From Amphiura filiformis (lineage: Eukaryota; Echinodermata; Ophiuroidea; Amphilepidida; Amphiuridae), in the NCBI RefSeq assembly GCF_039555335.1, contig NC_092640.1, positions 30,758,204 through 30,822,203 of the forward strand: a stretch of 64,000 nt of DNA, in the 5' to 3' direction. Made by a program: the position numbers and the translations under genes. Position 1 is the first letter of the stretch, and each line of letters opens with the position of its first letter. Below are positions 38,701-46,005 of this stretch, one piece after another. The notes beneath the pieces were generated by a model. The model worked only from the letters and a program-made list of their open reading frames with translations, did no database searches and was not told where the DNA came from.

Positions 38701-40104
38701 AATCAATCGGGAAACATGACACCACACAGTAAAGCAATGGAAATTCAAAGTAAACAAAATCACATGATCGGGTATAGCACTCGAAAACGTTGCTCAAATG
38801 AATTAACTATAGTGGGAATTCCAATTGAATGATGATGAATTTTTGTGTACACTGCACGATGTACGCCAGCGTGTATTATGATTGATTCGATTGTGCGTGA
38901 GTAACGCGGACGTGAACCCAACACAAGCAAACTTCTGTACAAATTCAACTTATGCAAATGAATCAACCACAGCTCATTTTAACCCAATGACATCACCAGC
39001 TCAAATTACATCCCATTGAAATACATGTAACTGATGTAAGTGGAACCAACATTACTCAAATTTCAAGGACTTTTGTAAAAAATTACAAGTTTTTCAGAGA
39101 TTTTCAAAGTTTTTCTACGGAAGTTTAAGGTTTATTCAAGCTACTTGTGTAGGAAGTACAAGTGGAGACAGTCAAATGTTGATGGACAAACATAATATGC
39201 ATGAGCATTTTTCATAGTCCAGAACAAATTTTCTTGAAAATCCATGCACCTGATTGGTCAGTTCAGTGCCCGGGTTCAGTGCATGGGGTTGTAATGTGAG
39301 CAGCTCTGTGTGTACTGTTGGTTGGTGGTTTCCCAACTGTGCAATTGAACATCATGGTGGTGGTACCTGGTGTGTTCTCTTAATTATTTGTACAGTGCCA
39401 ATGGTGCAAGTTTGATTGTGCCCAACCATGCCAACGCACTTGTGATTGGTTAGCATTGTATCCAAGGTCGTGCGTTCACGTTGTAGTTTGAAATACGCGA
39501 TATACGATCCCCGGGATACGATCGCGGTTGGATCGAGATTCGAGTACAGCTATTGAATTTGAAAGCTGCGTTCATTCAACTGGAATTCCTACTGGCTGTA
39601 GATATCGTGTCGTTGTGGAGAGTAGATTTCTCGATCAAACAGGACCTTGTGAAAAAAATTACGCCCTGGGCAGTTAGCAGTACGCTTAATCTGTCAAAGG
39701 AAATGCAAAATATTTTAGTATTGAACTTTCATTATCAAGGCATAAGCTTACCCGTCACCAAATCTGCATCGTCCCGTCACAAAATGCTTGCATAGATGCA
39801 ACTTATCACATTCAGGATCCAGACAACCATTTTGTTTAACAAACTCTACACATAGTTGAGCCTGTGTATGAGCGTGAACGAGCCAATCAGATTCACTACG
39901 TCTGTGCTCAAGTCGAAAATAACACGGAAATCTTTTCAGAAACTTCACAGGATCTTGATAAAAAAAAGTTTTACTGTCACCGCCGAGTGCCGAAAGTCTC
40001 ATCGATCCACCGCATAAACACAAGCGATTTAAAATCCCTAGAGCTTTTGCATTAAGCAGCTCAGGGTCTTTTTTTGATTTTGTACTTGTAGGTTGTTTAC
40101 TCAT
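23448..40104 (-). CDS. PARP12-like: PARP12/ZAP-like CCCH zinc-finger mono-ADP-ribosyltransferase, nine exons
   Basis: Nine coding exons on the minus strand: 40104-39752, 35116-34956, 34013-33713, 31356-31133, 30644-30452, 29093-28864, 27029-26829, 25879-25725, 23719-23448. They total about 690 codons, close to human PARP12 (about 700). Order: N-terminal winged-helix-like region, five CCCH fingers, two WWE domains, PARP catalytic domain with LFHGT (His), GSYFHKKASYS (Tyr) and DPNIFVVF (Ile at the third triad place), which predicts mono-ADP-ribosylation. Vertebrate PARP12 and ZAP bind RNA and act in antiviral and stress responses; the same role here is inference. All junctions are GT-AG and in phase except exon 1 to 2, which is two bases out as read. 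Orthology to PARP12 rather than PARP13 rests on domain order and the His-Tyr-Ile triad. Confidence 0.92.
23816..24473. mobile_element. TTAA-flanked foldback element, family A, full copy
   Basis: TTAA at both ends (23816-23819, 24470-24473). The termini read TTAAGGGGTGGGGTATG and GCTCATTCCAGATCCCTTAA. The two arms, each about 310 bp, are inverted copies meeting near 24140 at AAAAATCCATATCTTCAATA. There is no coding sequence. It lies in intron 8 of the PARP12-like gene, about 97 bp from the exon 9 acceptor. Confidence 0.88.
24637..24960. mobile_element. Element with TACCGTATTTCCTC end and inverted GCATTTATT/AATAAACGCC parts
   Basis: TACCGTATTTCCTCAAATAA then ATGCCCCCGG opens the region, and GGGGCGTTTATTTGAGCAC near 24920 is its loose inverse. 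The far end is not clean, so this is a decayed miniature element in intron 8. From 24961 to 25724 I see nothing further. Confidence 0.45.
25725..25879 (-). CDS. PARP12-like: PARP12-like exon 8: catalytic His exon
   Basis: Acceptor TTAATTGCAG, donor CAAG/GTAATG. It encodes KKDRLEKKYSGKK, then EEPLFHGTKQDVVEAICQQN and FDWRLSG, the HGT nicotinamide-binding strand of PARP enzymes, ending GTLYGQ. The short seven-A run at its 5' end completes the AGA codon split from exon 7. Confidence 0.9.
25880..26519. other. Part of intron 7 of the PARP12-like gene, nothing recognised
   Basis: AT-rich intron sequence with no exon or clear repeat. Confidence 0.5.
26520..26600 (-). mobile_element. Half copy of the TTGGGCTA inverted-repeat family
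   Basis: TCCAGTTGAAATCCATACAA, CCCCTATGGATGACATGA and CACACAGGGAGTGTGAATTT match the left half of the element at 57210-57393. It lies in intron 7. Confidence 0.6.
26829..27029 (-). CDS. PARP12-like: PARP12-like exon 7: N-terminal part of the PARP domain
   Basis: A 201-bp exon that has no initiator and is easy to miss. Acceptor CAAAGCAG, donor TGCAG/GTGAGG. It reads FTVPDHWDLYGKCS, DSDEYRRVHRRFSATM, then IECIERVQNVDLWEDFC. This matches the start of PARP12-type catalytic domains (PDYWDP then RIQN-LW-FY). Phase 2 on both sides fits exons 6 and 8 exactly. Confidence 0.9.
27030..28863. other. Intron 6 of the PARP12-like gene, no element recognised
   Basis: About 1.8 kb. GT-rich patches near 28050 and 28350 and short AT tracts only. 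No exon was needed here: exons 6 and 7 join in phase. Confidence 0.55.
28864..29093 (-). CDS. PARP12-like: PARP12-like exon 6: second half of WWE domain 2
   Basis: Acceptor TTTTCCCAG, donor GAAAG/GTATGT. It carries LEEAYQKYLKEGSSRYLDF, SNQYRLDIESKMQKNIKY and RPLRRRPMLVS, the closing strands of a WWE domain (binds ADP-ribose polymers or iso-ADP-ribose in relatives). The spacer to exon 7 is short. Confidence 0.88.
29429..29691. mobile_element. Inverted-repeat element with CAGGGGTAGCGCTAG termini
   Basis: CTGACAGGGGTAGCGCTAG and CTAGTGCTACCCCTGTCAG are inverted. Inside, GGACCCCCTGTTTTTAAATT and GACCCCCTACTTTTTAATTT, each followed by TTCTGCAAGTT, form a direct duplication about 135 bp apart. It is 263 bp, non-coding, in intron 5. 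Confidence 0.7.
29753..30037. mobile_element. TTAA element, family A, copy 5 (one arm)
   Basis: It starts TTAAGGGTTCGGATAGC and runs through GTGGGACCTGAGAGCACATC and GGAATGTCCTTCTGATATC to GACCTTTCACATTGAAGATA, then stops. The arm belongs to the TTCGGATAGC subfamily, like the copy at 53.1 kb. Intron 5. Confidence 0.75.
30046..30217. mobile_element. Miniature element, CAGGGGTG(C/T)GA termini
   Basis: CAGGGGTGCGAGTGACC and TTTCACACCCCTG are inverted ends. TATCTT flanks both sides (30040-30045, 30218-30223), a likely target duplication. The AG-rich interior (AAAAAAGAGGAA repeats) gives a spurious Lys-rich frame on the plus strand. Confidence 0.65.
30452..30644 (-). CDS. PARP12-like: PARP12-like exon 5: end of WWE 1 and start of WWE 2
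   Basis: Acceptor CATTTTCAG, donor AACAG/GTGGGT. It reads ISYLNGATINFDSMSIEGYG, which parallels the IDFDSM segment of human PARP12, and then TQWVWYWKDEIGTWVEYGKQ, the opening of WWE 2 with its signature Trp and Glu residues. Confidence 0.9.
31133..31356 (-). CDS. PARP12-like: PARP12-like exon 4: fifth CCCH finger and start of WWE 1
   Basis: Acceptor TCATTGCAG, donor GAAGG/GTATGT. It opens SDEISV, then CVFHLRGKCNYADNCHNVH (C-x7-C-x5-C-x3-H) and FQWMHRETAGSRW, the start of the first WWE domain. The exon ends at phase 2 and joins exon 5. Confidence 0.9.
31510..31755. mobile_element. Inverted-repeat element with ATGAGGGCCGATCGTT arms
   Basis: ATGAGGGCCGATCGTT near 31545 is mirrored by AACGATCGGCCCTCAT near 31690. 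Outer parts ACAGTCAAAGTC and GACTTTGACTATTGG are mirrored too. It is non-coding, in intron 3. Confidence 0.6.
31756..33640. other. Rest of intron 3 of the PARP12-like gene, nothing recognised
   Basis: No exon is needed between exons 3 and 4, which join in phase. A 25-bp palindrome GTGGCGCCTCCGTAGAGGGC plus GCCAC lies near 33159; otherwise plain AT-rich sequence. Confidence 0.5.
33713..34013 (-). CDS. PARP12-like: PARP12-like exon 3: fourth CCCH finger and linker
   Basis: Acceptor TTTAAACAG, donor CAACAG/GTGAGG. With the split Thr codon from exon 2 it gives HYIKGDCRYTNTKQQHCRYS and H, closing a CCCH finger with a longer C-x9-C spacing. A polar linker of about 80 residues follows (for example MKQGKQRVPSTDGAVD), probably flexible. 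Confidence 0.87.
34269..34495. mobile_element. Miniature inverted-repeat element (AATCAGAAAAAGAATAGTT)
   Basis: AATCAGAAAAAGAATAGTT near 34298 is perfectly inverted as AACTATTCTTTTTCTGATT near 34448. The outer parts TCAAATTATTTG and CAAATAATTTGAGGCAGTAC extend the arms to about 45 bp. Intron 2. Confidence 0.65.
34499..34990 (-). repeat. Tandem 150-bp repeat containing a zinc-finger exon segment and its splice donor
   Basis: Four donors of the form GCAC/GTAAGT lie at about 34506, 34655, 34803 and 34955 (spacing 149, 148, 153 bp). Each is preceded on the minus strand by sequence encoding CTHYNSIHGCNKDSRCPFLH and VC, a full CCCH finger. Only the highest-coordinate copy belongs to a complete exon 2. 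The other three begin inside the exon, between AACTGTAATC and TGTACACATT, and lack the acceptor of exon 2. Confidence 0.85.
34956..35116 (-). CDS. PARP12-like: PARP12-like exon 2: middle CCCH fingers
   Basis: Acceptor TTTGTTTTCAG, donor TGCAC/GTAAGT. It reads LKSHSLNELDDEMIRL, then CTHYNSIHGCNKDNRCPFLH and VC. LKSHSL parallels CLRSHNL of human ZAP, where Cys is a zinc ligand; here that place reads Ile. In this frame the exon does not join exon 1 in phase. An acceptor 11 bases further in (exon start 35105) would restore the frame as GDGHSLNEL. Three partial copies of the 3' part of this exon lie downstream at 34.5-34.9 kb. Confidence 0.85.
35117..35638. other. Start of intron 1, nothing recognised
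   Basis: No element or exon that I can support. Confidence 0.5.
35639..35860. repeat. Dispersed G-rich repeat (GAAGCAATTTTTGGC), copy 1
   Basis: GGAAGCAATTTTTGGC, GAGGGGGGAAGCGATTTTTG, GCACACATTCATGGG, then AGGCTTAGGAAAACAGTACG, GAAACGCTTAAATATG and CTCGCTGCACTCGCAACAT. The same order recurs at 36913-37125. Class unknown. Intron 1. Confidence 0.75.
36796..36890. mobile_element. Small foldback (GGGTTCATTCAT), decayed copy
   Basis: GGGTTCATTCATTATATTTT and ATGAATCAATGAACCC are loosely inverted, with GGGCATAAAC between. A cleaner relative lies at 50426-50490. Confidence 0.5.
36913..37125. repeat. Dispersed G-rich repeat, copy 2
   Basis: It shares AAATTTTTGGCGAG, GGGGAAGCGATTTTGGCAC, GGCTTAGGAAAACAGTACGG, TTTTCCAGCTCGCTGCACTT with the copy at 35.64 kb. 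Both are on the same strand. Confidence 0.75.
37391..37513. mobile_element. Short element with CAGTGGCTCCGGAA termini, GGTAT duplication
   Basis: CAGTGGCTCCGGAA at the left and TTCCGGAGCCTCTG at the right are inverted. GGTAT flanks both ends (37386-37390, 37514-37518). The 123-bp interior is G/C-tract rich (GGGGGCCCGGGG, GGCCCCCCCCCC). Confidence 0.6.
37930..38035. repeat. Dispersed G-rich repeat, copy 3 (partial)
   Basis: CAAAGATTTTTTGGCACGGC, GGGGGAAGCGATTTTGGCAG and GGGGGGAGCGATTTTGGGGG share the core of copies 1 and 2 but not their tail. Confidence 0.6.
38036..38410. mobile_element. Miniature inverted-repeat element with TTCAGAACAGAGTGCA arms
   Basis: GATAATTCAGAACAGAGTGC and GCATTGTGGGTAA at the left are mirrored by TTACCCACAATGCACTCTG and TTCTGAATTATC at the right. 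Arms are about 45 bp, length 375 bp, interior non-coding. Intron 1. Confidence 0.75.
38411..39751. other. Intron 1, part next to exon 1, nothing recognised
   Basis: No further exon could be supported, although a short exon here would explain the phase mismatch between exons 1 and 2. Confidence 0.45.
39752..40104 (-). CDS. PARP12-like: PARP12-like exon 1: N-terminus and first CCCH finger
   Basis: It starts ATG at 40104 (context TTCACC before it) and ends GGTGACGG/GTAAGC. About 117 codons: MSKQPTSTKSKKDPELL, then ILNRLCLCGGSMRLSAL, the winged-helix-like region of PARP12/ZAP, then CVEFVKQNGCLDPECDKLH (finger 1) and CKHFVTGRCRFGDG (first half of finger 2). The intron that follows is 4.6 kb and full of repeats. 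Confidence 0.88.
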
Positions 40105-40474
40105 GGTGAATTATGTAATATCTTGCAAGTAAAAAGAGTTAAAATTGAGTCAACATTCCCGTCAACATCTCACATATCTCGCAATGTATCTGGCTGTGGG
40201 TCATTCCCTGGTCAGAGGTCAAAAAGTCATCCTCATAATTAATGTTAACATTTCTTATTTACAATGTTTTGTTAAATAAATGTTGCAATAAAAACATTGA
40301 TATATTTTGTAAAAGTCAAATATTGCTTTTATTTTGTATTTAGTGTGAATAATTTGTAAAAAAATCCCTTGGAAATCATATTCAAATAAGTGCTTCAAAT
40401 TATGTAGTGTACGCATTACATCTTACAACACGGATTCTACAAGTAAAGTCTAGTACTTAGGCTATTGGGTCAAA

Positions 40475-40485
40475 GGGGATTTCCC
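40475..40485. promoter_or_regulatory. Candidate NF-kappa-B site GGGGATTTCCC
   Basis: A perfect GGGGATTTCCC lies about 371 bp upstream of the start codon of the PARP12-like gene (which runs to the left from 40104). It fits the GGGRNNYYCC consensus. Single sites of this kind also occur by chance, and the transcription start is not known. Confidence 0.4.
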
Positions 40486-40489
40486 GACT

Positions 40490-41080
40490 TCACTTCCTAT
40501 TCGTAGCTGTAAAATGACAGTTGTTTACACATAATTTGGGTGCTGTAATTTGCTGTTTTTACCAAATCTAAGCTTTATTTTTGTGTTTTATGTGATATAA
40601 CTTGATCGGTCACATGCATGCGCTGAAATATAGGTGAGTGATATAGACGTCTGAGTCCAAAGCCAAGGCTAAAAAGTAAAAACATTAAATTAATAATTAA
40701 TAATAAAATAAAAATAAACAACAATCACATGATATTTTTCATGCAATCATAATTAAACTTGTCGGTAAATTACTGAAGCGGTGTCCGTCTATGGTAGGCC
40801 GCAACCGCCACAACGTGGAGCTGCTACGCGTAGCTTTCTTTTTGCTCAGCGGAGCCAAATTGACCAATCATGTTAGAGTTTTTCATTACGCGGAGGTAAA
40901 AAACTGACCAATCAAATACGACTTACTCATTCATGCGTGAAGCGAATTCATTCATTTCTAGAATTTGCATGACGAGCTTCACGTAGTTCTAAGATATCCT
41001 CGACCTCGGTCACGAAAGTTATGATTCAAAAAGTAGTTAATGAAAAGTACAAACCGACTTATTATTATAAAGCCTCCAGC
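40490..41080. other. Intergenic between the PARP12-like and BTBD17-like genes, nothing recognised
   Basis: No exon or element seen. The two genes are divergent, with about 2.2 kb between their first known coding exons. Confidence 0.5.
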
Positions 41081-41084
41081 ATAC

Positions 41085-41225
41085 ATATGTACTTTCCTGC
41101 CGCTGCGGCAAGCGGCAGGGCGTTTCAACCAATGACAAGCCTTTATTGTGTCCGTTTGTCTGCAATGCGCGTGCGCCACGCCGGCAGGGTAGTATGCGGC
41201 AGGGTAGTATGAAACCAGCATAAGA
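41085..41225 (-). repeat. Dispersed repeat, inverted copy of 16.83-16.93 kb
   Basis: ACCAATGACAAGCCTTTATT, TGTCCGTTTGTCTGCAATGC and AGTATGAAACCAGCA are the reverse complement of the 16.8-kb copy. It also holds CCGCTGCGGCAAGCGGCAGG, a short palindrome. Confidence 0.65.
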
Positions 41226-42259
41226 TGGACATGCACTCATTAGAGACTCATACAGTATTGTACAATGTACATAGGCCTAGCAGCCTCGGAGTGGTGGTAA
41301 ACTATGGACGCAATTCTGCGATCTGTTGTATTGCCGGGAGCCAATTTGTACCACTTTTGAGAGCGTGCAATGCGTAATCACAGAATTGCGGAAGTGAGAT
41401 TCTGATTAGCTGATTCAATCGTTTGACATAACAACAGACGCGGTAATCTGATTGGCAGATTACACATCAAAACCTTGGTCTCTGCATTGCAGGTAGCAGT
41501 TAGGACAATGGAGCACTGCTTTTAAAGCATTAATTCGGTTGATGCCGGTATACAGTGTTTGAACCTGGCTATGTCATCTGAGCATACACTGATTGCTCAA
41601 CTTGTCAGACTTGTGTGCAAGCTCTCTGTTTGAGTTCGCTAATACACTCACTTATCGTTGGCCCCCATATGCAACAGGCCTACCATCTGCTGTATGTTCA
41701 CCATCAACATGGTTACAGGCCTCAAAATGTTTTTGGGGCACCCATTTTCAAGGCCACTGGGCAAAGATATTAAAGATATTACGGGTACCAAGGGCAACAA
41801 GTGATGAAGAATGTCTTGAAGTTAGACAATGATCTGGGGCACCAAGGCCAAAACTGAGAAAGGGCAGGCAATGGCCTTGGTGGCCTTCCTGAAATTTGAG
41901 CCTGTTTTGTTACTATATTTATGCACTCTGTATTTTTTAACAGCTTTTCTCAGGGACTGCCTCTTGAGGAGAGAGCGAAAGCAATCGCTCTCTACTGCTC
42001 TCCTTAAATCTGTTAATATACATGTACATGTGTAGGAGGGTGATTTTTTCACTCTCCTCAGTTGACCATTCTCTCCATACATTCTATTGCAAATGCTCTA
42101 AACAGCTCTCCTTGAAGGCTTCAGAAGAGCTATTTAATGCTCTCCTGCAAATTTCAAAAGACAATCCCTGTTTTCTGACTGGTTATGTGGTTGTAAGATT
42201 GCATGAATTGAAGATAATAAAAATACTGGTATTTAACAATGAATTATCTTTCATTTCAG
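41226..42259. other. 5' flank or intron of the BTBD17-like gene, nothing recognised
   Basis: The acceptor at 42259 shows that at least one non-coding 5' exon lies upstream, but I cannot place it. Frames at 41593-41832 and 41822-42082 have no domain support. Confidence 0.45.
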
Positions 42260-44500
42260 GATTCTTAGTGACTATACCAAAGGAATGGCACAAAATGCCA
42301 AAAAACCATCAACATCTAAACCTGTTGTAAATAACCCACCCCTGGGAACAGCTGCTGCCCTGGGAGCAGCTCAGGGGTCTGCAGAAGATGTTGCTGTGTT
42401 CACCTGTAGCGGTGACCTGCTACAAAACTTGCAGTCACTCTTCAACGACAGCAATCTATCGGATGTGACACTTATTGTCGGAGACAAGGAGTACCCAGCT
42501 CATAAGATGATCTTAGCAACTGCGAGTCGGTGTTTCTCCAATATGTTTTACGGAGACTGGAAAGAATCGACTCAACACAAGGTTGGTAAATCAGTAATGG
42601 GGATCAAAAGTTGCTTGTTTTATCTACAGACCTGAAACTTTTCCTCTTTTTAGTGGATTTTCACATAATAATAATTTGAGCTAAACATGATTGCATTTTG
42701 TTTTGTATCATGTTTGGTTCCTTCATTTTGTATATATTTCTTATATTCTTATTATCATGTTCATATAATCTGGTCATCCAGAGAGACCAGTACATTTGTA
42801 TTGATGGAATTTCCTGAATAAATAACAAATGAATAACTTCATTGTTGATGAAAATAAATCAAATACTGGAACTTATGTTTCGTTAACACGACGTTTTGTT
42901 CGAAACCATCGGACATCATCAGGTGACTGAATTAGGACATCATCAGGTACATGTAACTGAATTAGGACATCATCAGGTGACTGAATTAGGACATCATCAG
43001 GTGACTGAATTAGGACATCATCAGGTGACTGAATTAGGACATCATCAGGTAACTGAATTAGGACATCATCAGGTGACTGAATTAGGACATCATCAGGTGA
43101 CTGAATTAGGACATCATCAGGTGACTGAATTAGGACATCATCAGGTGACTGAATTAGGACATCATCAGGTAACTGAATTAGGACATCATCAGGTCACTGA
43201 ATTAGGACATCATCAGGTGACTGAATTAGGTCGATTGGTCACATGATTTACCAACTGGATGAATAATCTACACCAAGATTTTATTGTTGATGTTTGTTTA
43301 CATATAATTATTGTTTTGTTTGTTTTTATAGGTTCGTCTTGAAGAGAATCCAGCCTGCGAGTTGGTTTTTGACCAGTTCCTCAAGTTCTGTTACGGCGTC
43401 GACATCACAGTGACGATGTCAACACTAGTTCCCATATTCCAGTTAGCGGATAAGTACGAGGTCATGACATTGAGAAAACACTGCGAGGAGTATGCTGTCA
43501 AGTCACTTGAAGATGCCAACATAGAGGGCGCTGTACAATGGTTAACTTTTGCAGAACAAATCAATCATGAGCACATGATCAAATGGTGCTATCACGTAAT
43601 CCGTCATAATTTAGACGAAGCATCCTCACTACCAGAGTGGGCGTTTTTGACGCAAGAACAAATCATCAAAGTCCTCAAAGACAGAAATTGTAACTTTGAA
43701 AATATCAACTCCTTTGTGGTCACAAAGAATGCACTGGGGGAATTTCATGCGATAGAAAAGTGGTTATTAGCGGAGCAAAACAAAATCGACGTAGCAATCA
43801 ACGGCAAGGCTGTTTTGGACACCGTACTATTCCAACTGATGGACGGGTCACAACTTATGGACGTGGAAAACTCTGAACTTGCACGCGAAAGCTCTTGCAT
43901 GAGTGAGTACTTGAAGGAGAAGGTCTCTCTTTCAAATAAATTTTTAGCCGTTCAAGCTGTACCGGTCACAAGAAGATCTGAACAAGCCAAAAATATTACT
44001 CGGATATGTCTGTGAAAAGCAAAGATGGCGTTAGTAGGTGGTATACAGAAAAATGTCCATCAATTGTGGAAGTCAATCAGAACAATATCACCGTGGGTAG
44101 TATTAAAGTTCACATGATGAAACCGAACACGAAGAACAAGGTCAAAGGTGTTTGCGAATCGGGTTACGTGGCACAAGTAGAGGTCTACCCGACTAAATCA
44201 ACATATTTATTTGGATTTAATTTTGGTTTTGGCAGTGGAAGCGGATTAGGGTTAAACAGGCCGTTAATATTTGGACAGTTTGAAATTGTTGCTTACAACA
44301 AAAAGCGGAGGGTGCTTCATGTGTGTAGTGCAGGTCAAAGGTCGGCGGTGAAATCAAATAGCTGGGGTGCAATTCCACAGAATAGCATGCGGGCAAACTT
44401 CTTAAAGAAAATCCAAGTTACACATCCAGCTTTGGTGGGGGCGCCCAAGACCCCTAATTGGTTGGCTTATTACATTTCCGTAGAGGAAAGTAGTGAGTAG
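42260..44500 (+). CDS. BTBD17-like: BTBD17-like BTB-BACK domain protein, two exons, one-base frame break
   Basis: Coding exons 42285-42581 and 43332-44500; the first follows the acceptor TTTCATTTCAG, so a 5' leader exon exists upstream. Start ATG at 42285 (MAQNAKKPSTSK). The BTB/POZ domain (about residues 40-140) has NLSDVTLIVGDKEYPAHKMI and SRCFSNMFYGDW, then across the intron VRLEENPACELVFDQFLKFC. A BACK-type helical region follows (IEGAVQWLTFAEQINHEHMI, EFHAIEKWLLAEQN) and a C-terminal domain with YVAQVEVYPT and WLAYYISVE. About 488 residues if the frame were continuous, near human BTBD17 (478). The frame shifts by one base at a five-A run (43989-43993): either a sequencing indel or a real lesion. 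Unlike human BTBD17 I see no signal peptide. Binding partners are unknown; BTB domains dimerise. Confidence 0.82.
42911..43230. repeat. 24-bp minisatellite in the BTBD17-like intron
   Basis: About 13-14 copies of GGACATCATCAGGTGACTGA plus ATTA. The unit is three bases short of 27 and equals eight codons, so it gives an open frame with ELGHHQVT repeats; this is an artefact of period. One copy has an insertion (GTACATGTAACTG). Copies are nearly identical, so the array is young. Confidence 0.93.
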
Positions 44501-44725
44501 TAGAAATATTAAGCCTTTGCATGGATCTGCCATCTTGATCCTAAAATTAGGTTCTCCGTCCTTGTAAACACATGCGCAAAAAGTTGAGAACCAGAAAGCC
44601 TTAACTCACAATGAAAGGCACTGGTATTTAATGCTTTAGTTCTCAACCGTCGAAGTGCATTTTTGTTTTAGCGCTTTTCTAGCAATGCACCAGAAGGTGT
44701 GTACAAAACGTATGCGTTAATTAAA
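44501..44725. other. 3' flank of the BTBD17-like gene
   Basis: Probably 3' untranslated region and intergenic DNA. No AATAAA is obvious within 250 bp of the stop. Confidence 0.4.
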
Positions 44726-44800
44726 GGAGGATTTCGTGATCCTAGCATCCTCTTTTTATGACATTTTAAAGTAGATATCCACGAAAAAAGCTTATTCCCA
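44726..44800. repeat. Dispersed repeat fragment, second copy at 305-372
   Basis: GGATTTCGTGATCCTAGCAT and GTAGATATCCACGAAAAAAG match the fragment at the left edge of the window. Confidence 0.55.
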
Positions 44801-45992
44801 TTTTCATTCCGATTTTGCGTTTGTGAGTTATGCATGATTATGTGTATAACACTGCTCCATAGGCCACTGTTGTAATTTTGTTCTGGTATACCAGAACGAA
44901 ATTCAAATTTGCGATATTTTTGCTAAACAAATTAATCTGCAAGAAATATTTGGTACATAAACATTATGTAGCCAGAGGTATCCAGTGGTATAAAAATCTC
45001 AACTTTTTTTGGGAAAAGTGGGGTGATGAGGCTGTGGATCACGATATGCCCTTTTAAGTATGTGTATGAAAGGCTTATGCACATCATGCAATTTGGGGGA
45101 AGAACCTCATTTGAGATGACCATGCAAAGGGTCAATATAGGTATTTCCTAATTGATTTTTTTCCAAACAAGTTGATGAATGAGGTATAGATAGAGTATAT
45201 AAATAATGTGTCTTGTCTAAATTAAGGTGGTACTACACCCTCTGATAAATTTTGTGACTAATTTTGCATGTTTCTCAAAACATTACTACACACTGGTAAC
45301 AAAAGTTATGTATATTATAGGGGTAAGAAATCCAATTACTTCACTGAAATTTCAGTGATTCAAGACAATTGGTTCATTATATATGTTAAGTAATGATGTA
45401 CATTCTAGCAGTACCTCTTTTCTTAATATCATAAATAACATACCACTTGTCTTGATCGAGTCACTGACATTACAGTGTAGTAACTGGATTCCTTGCCCCT
45501 TAACAGCCACTGTTGGTAAGATTCAGACTCTTGTGATTCAAGTGCGTCATGGATTTTCTTTAAAAAAAATAGAATGATGCAACATTGGTCCGAGAAACTA
45601 TCCCCAAAGTTTTAGCTTCCTCGTTCATTTCGTTTGTCCGAAAAAAAATAATGAAATTTTGGCTCCCAAAACATCGTTAAATGGTTTATCAATTAGCAGT
45701 GACTACAAAATTGTGCGCCAACGTTGACCCAGTAAATAGAAAACAGTTTTTGAATCCTTCTATGGGTGTCATTACAATTACACAAAAAAATGGTTGGGTT
45801 ACCATTGGCGCATCGTAATAAACAAGTTTAAAATATTACTGAAAAGCGCCCTCGTGTTGTTTTCTGTGGCTTGAAACTTGTTGCGCCATTAAGCACCCAT
45901 ATAAAAAGCAAGCTGAAATGGATAAACTAATTATTTAGATTCAAATGCAAATGCAAAATTGATGGGTGCTCGTTGGCGCTAGGAGAAAATTG

Positions 45993-46005
45993 GGGTCAAA
46001 GGTCA
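45993..46005 (+). promoter_or_regulatory. DR1 nuclear-receptor motif GGGTCAAAGGTCA
   Basis: One of seven DR1-type motifs (two AGGTCA-like half-sites one base apart) in the foldback. The others are at 46357-46369, 46556-46568 and 46754-46766 (plus), and 47588-47600, 47786-47798 and 48149-48161 (minus). DR1 sites are bound by HNF4 and RXR partners in animals. Binding here is not shown. Confidence 0.5.

Noticed and set aside
41593-42082. Frames upstream of the BTBD17-like gene
   Set aside because: They do not continue into the first coding exon, which opens after an acceptor at 42259, and they show no domain.
42896-43246. 116-codon frame of ELGHHQVT repeats
   Set aside because: It is the 24-bp intronic minisatellite read in frame; it lies inside the BTBD17-like intron.
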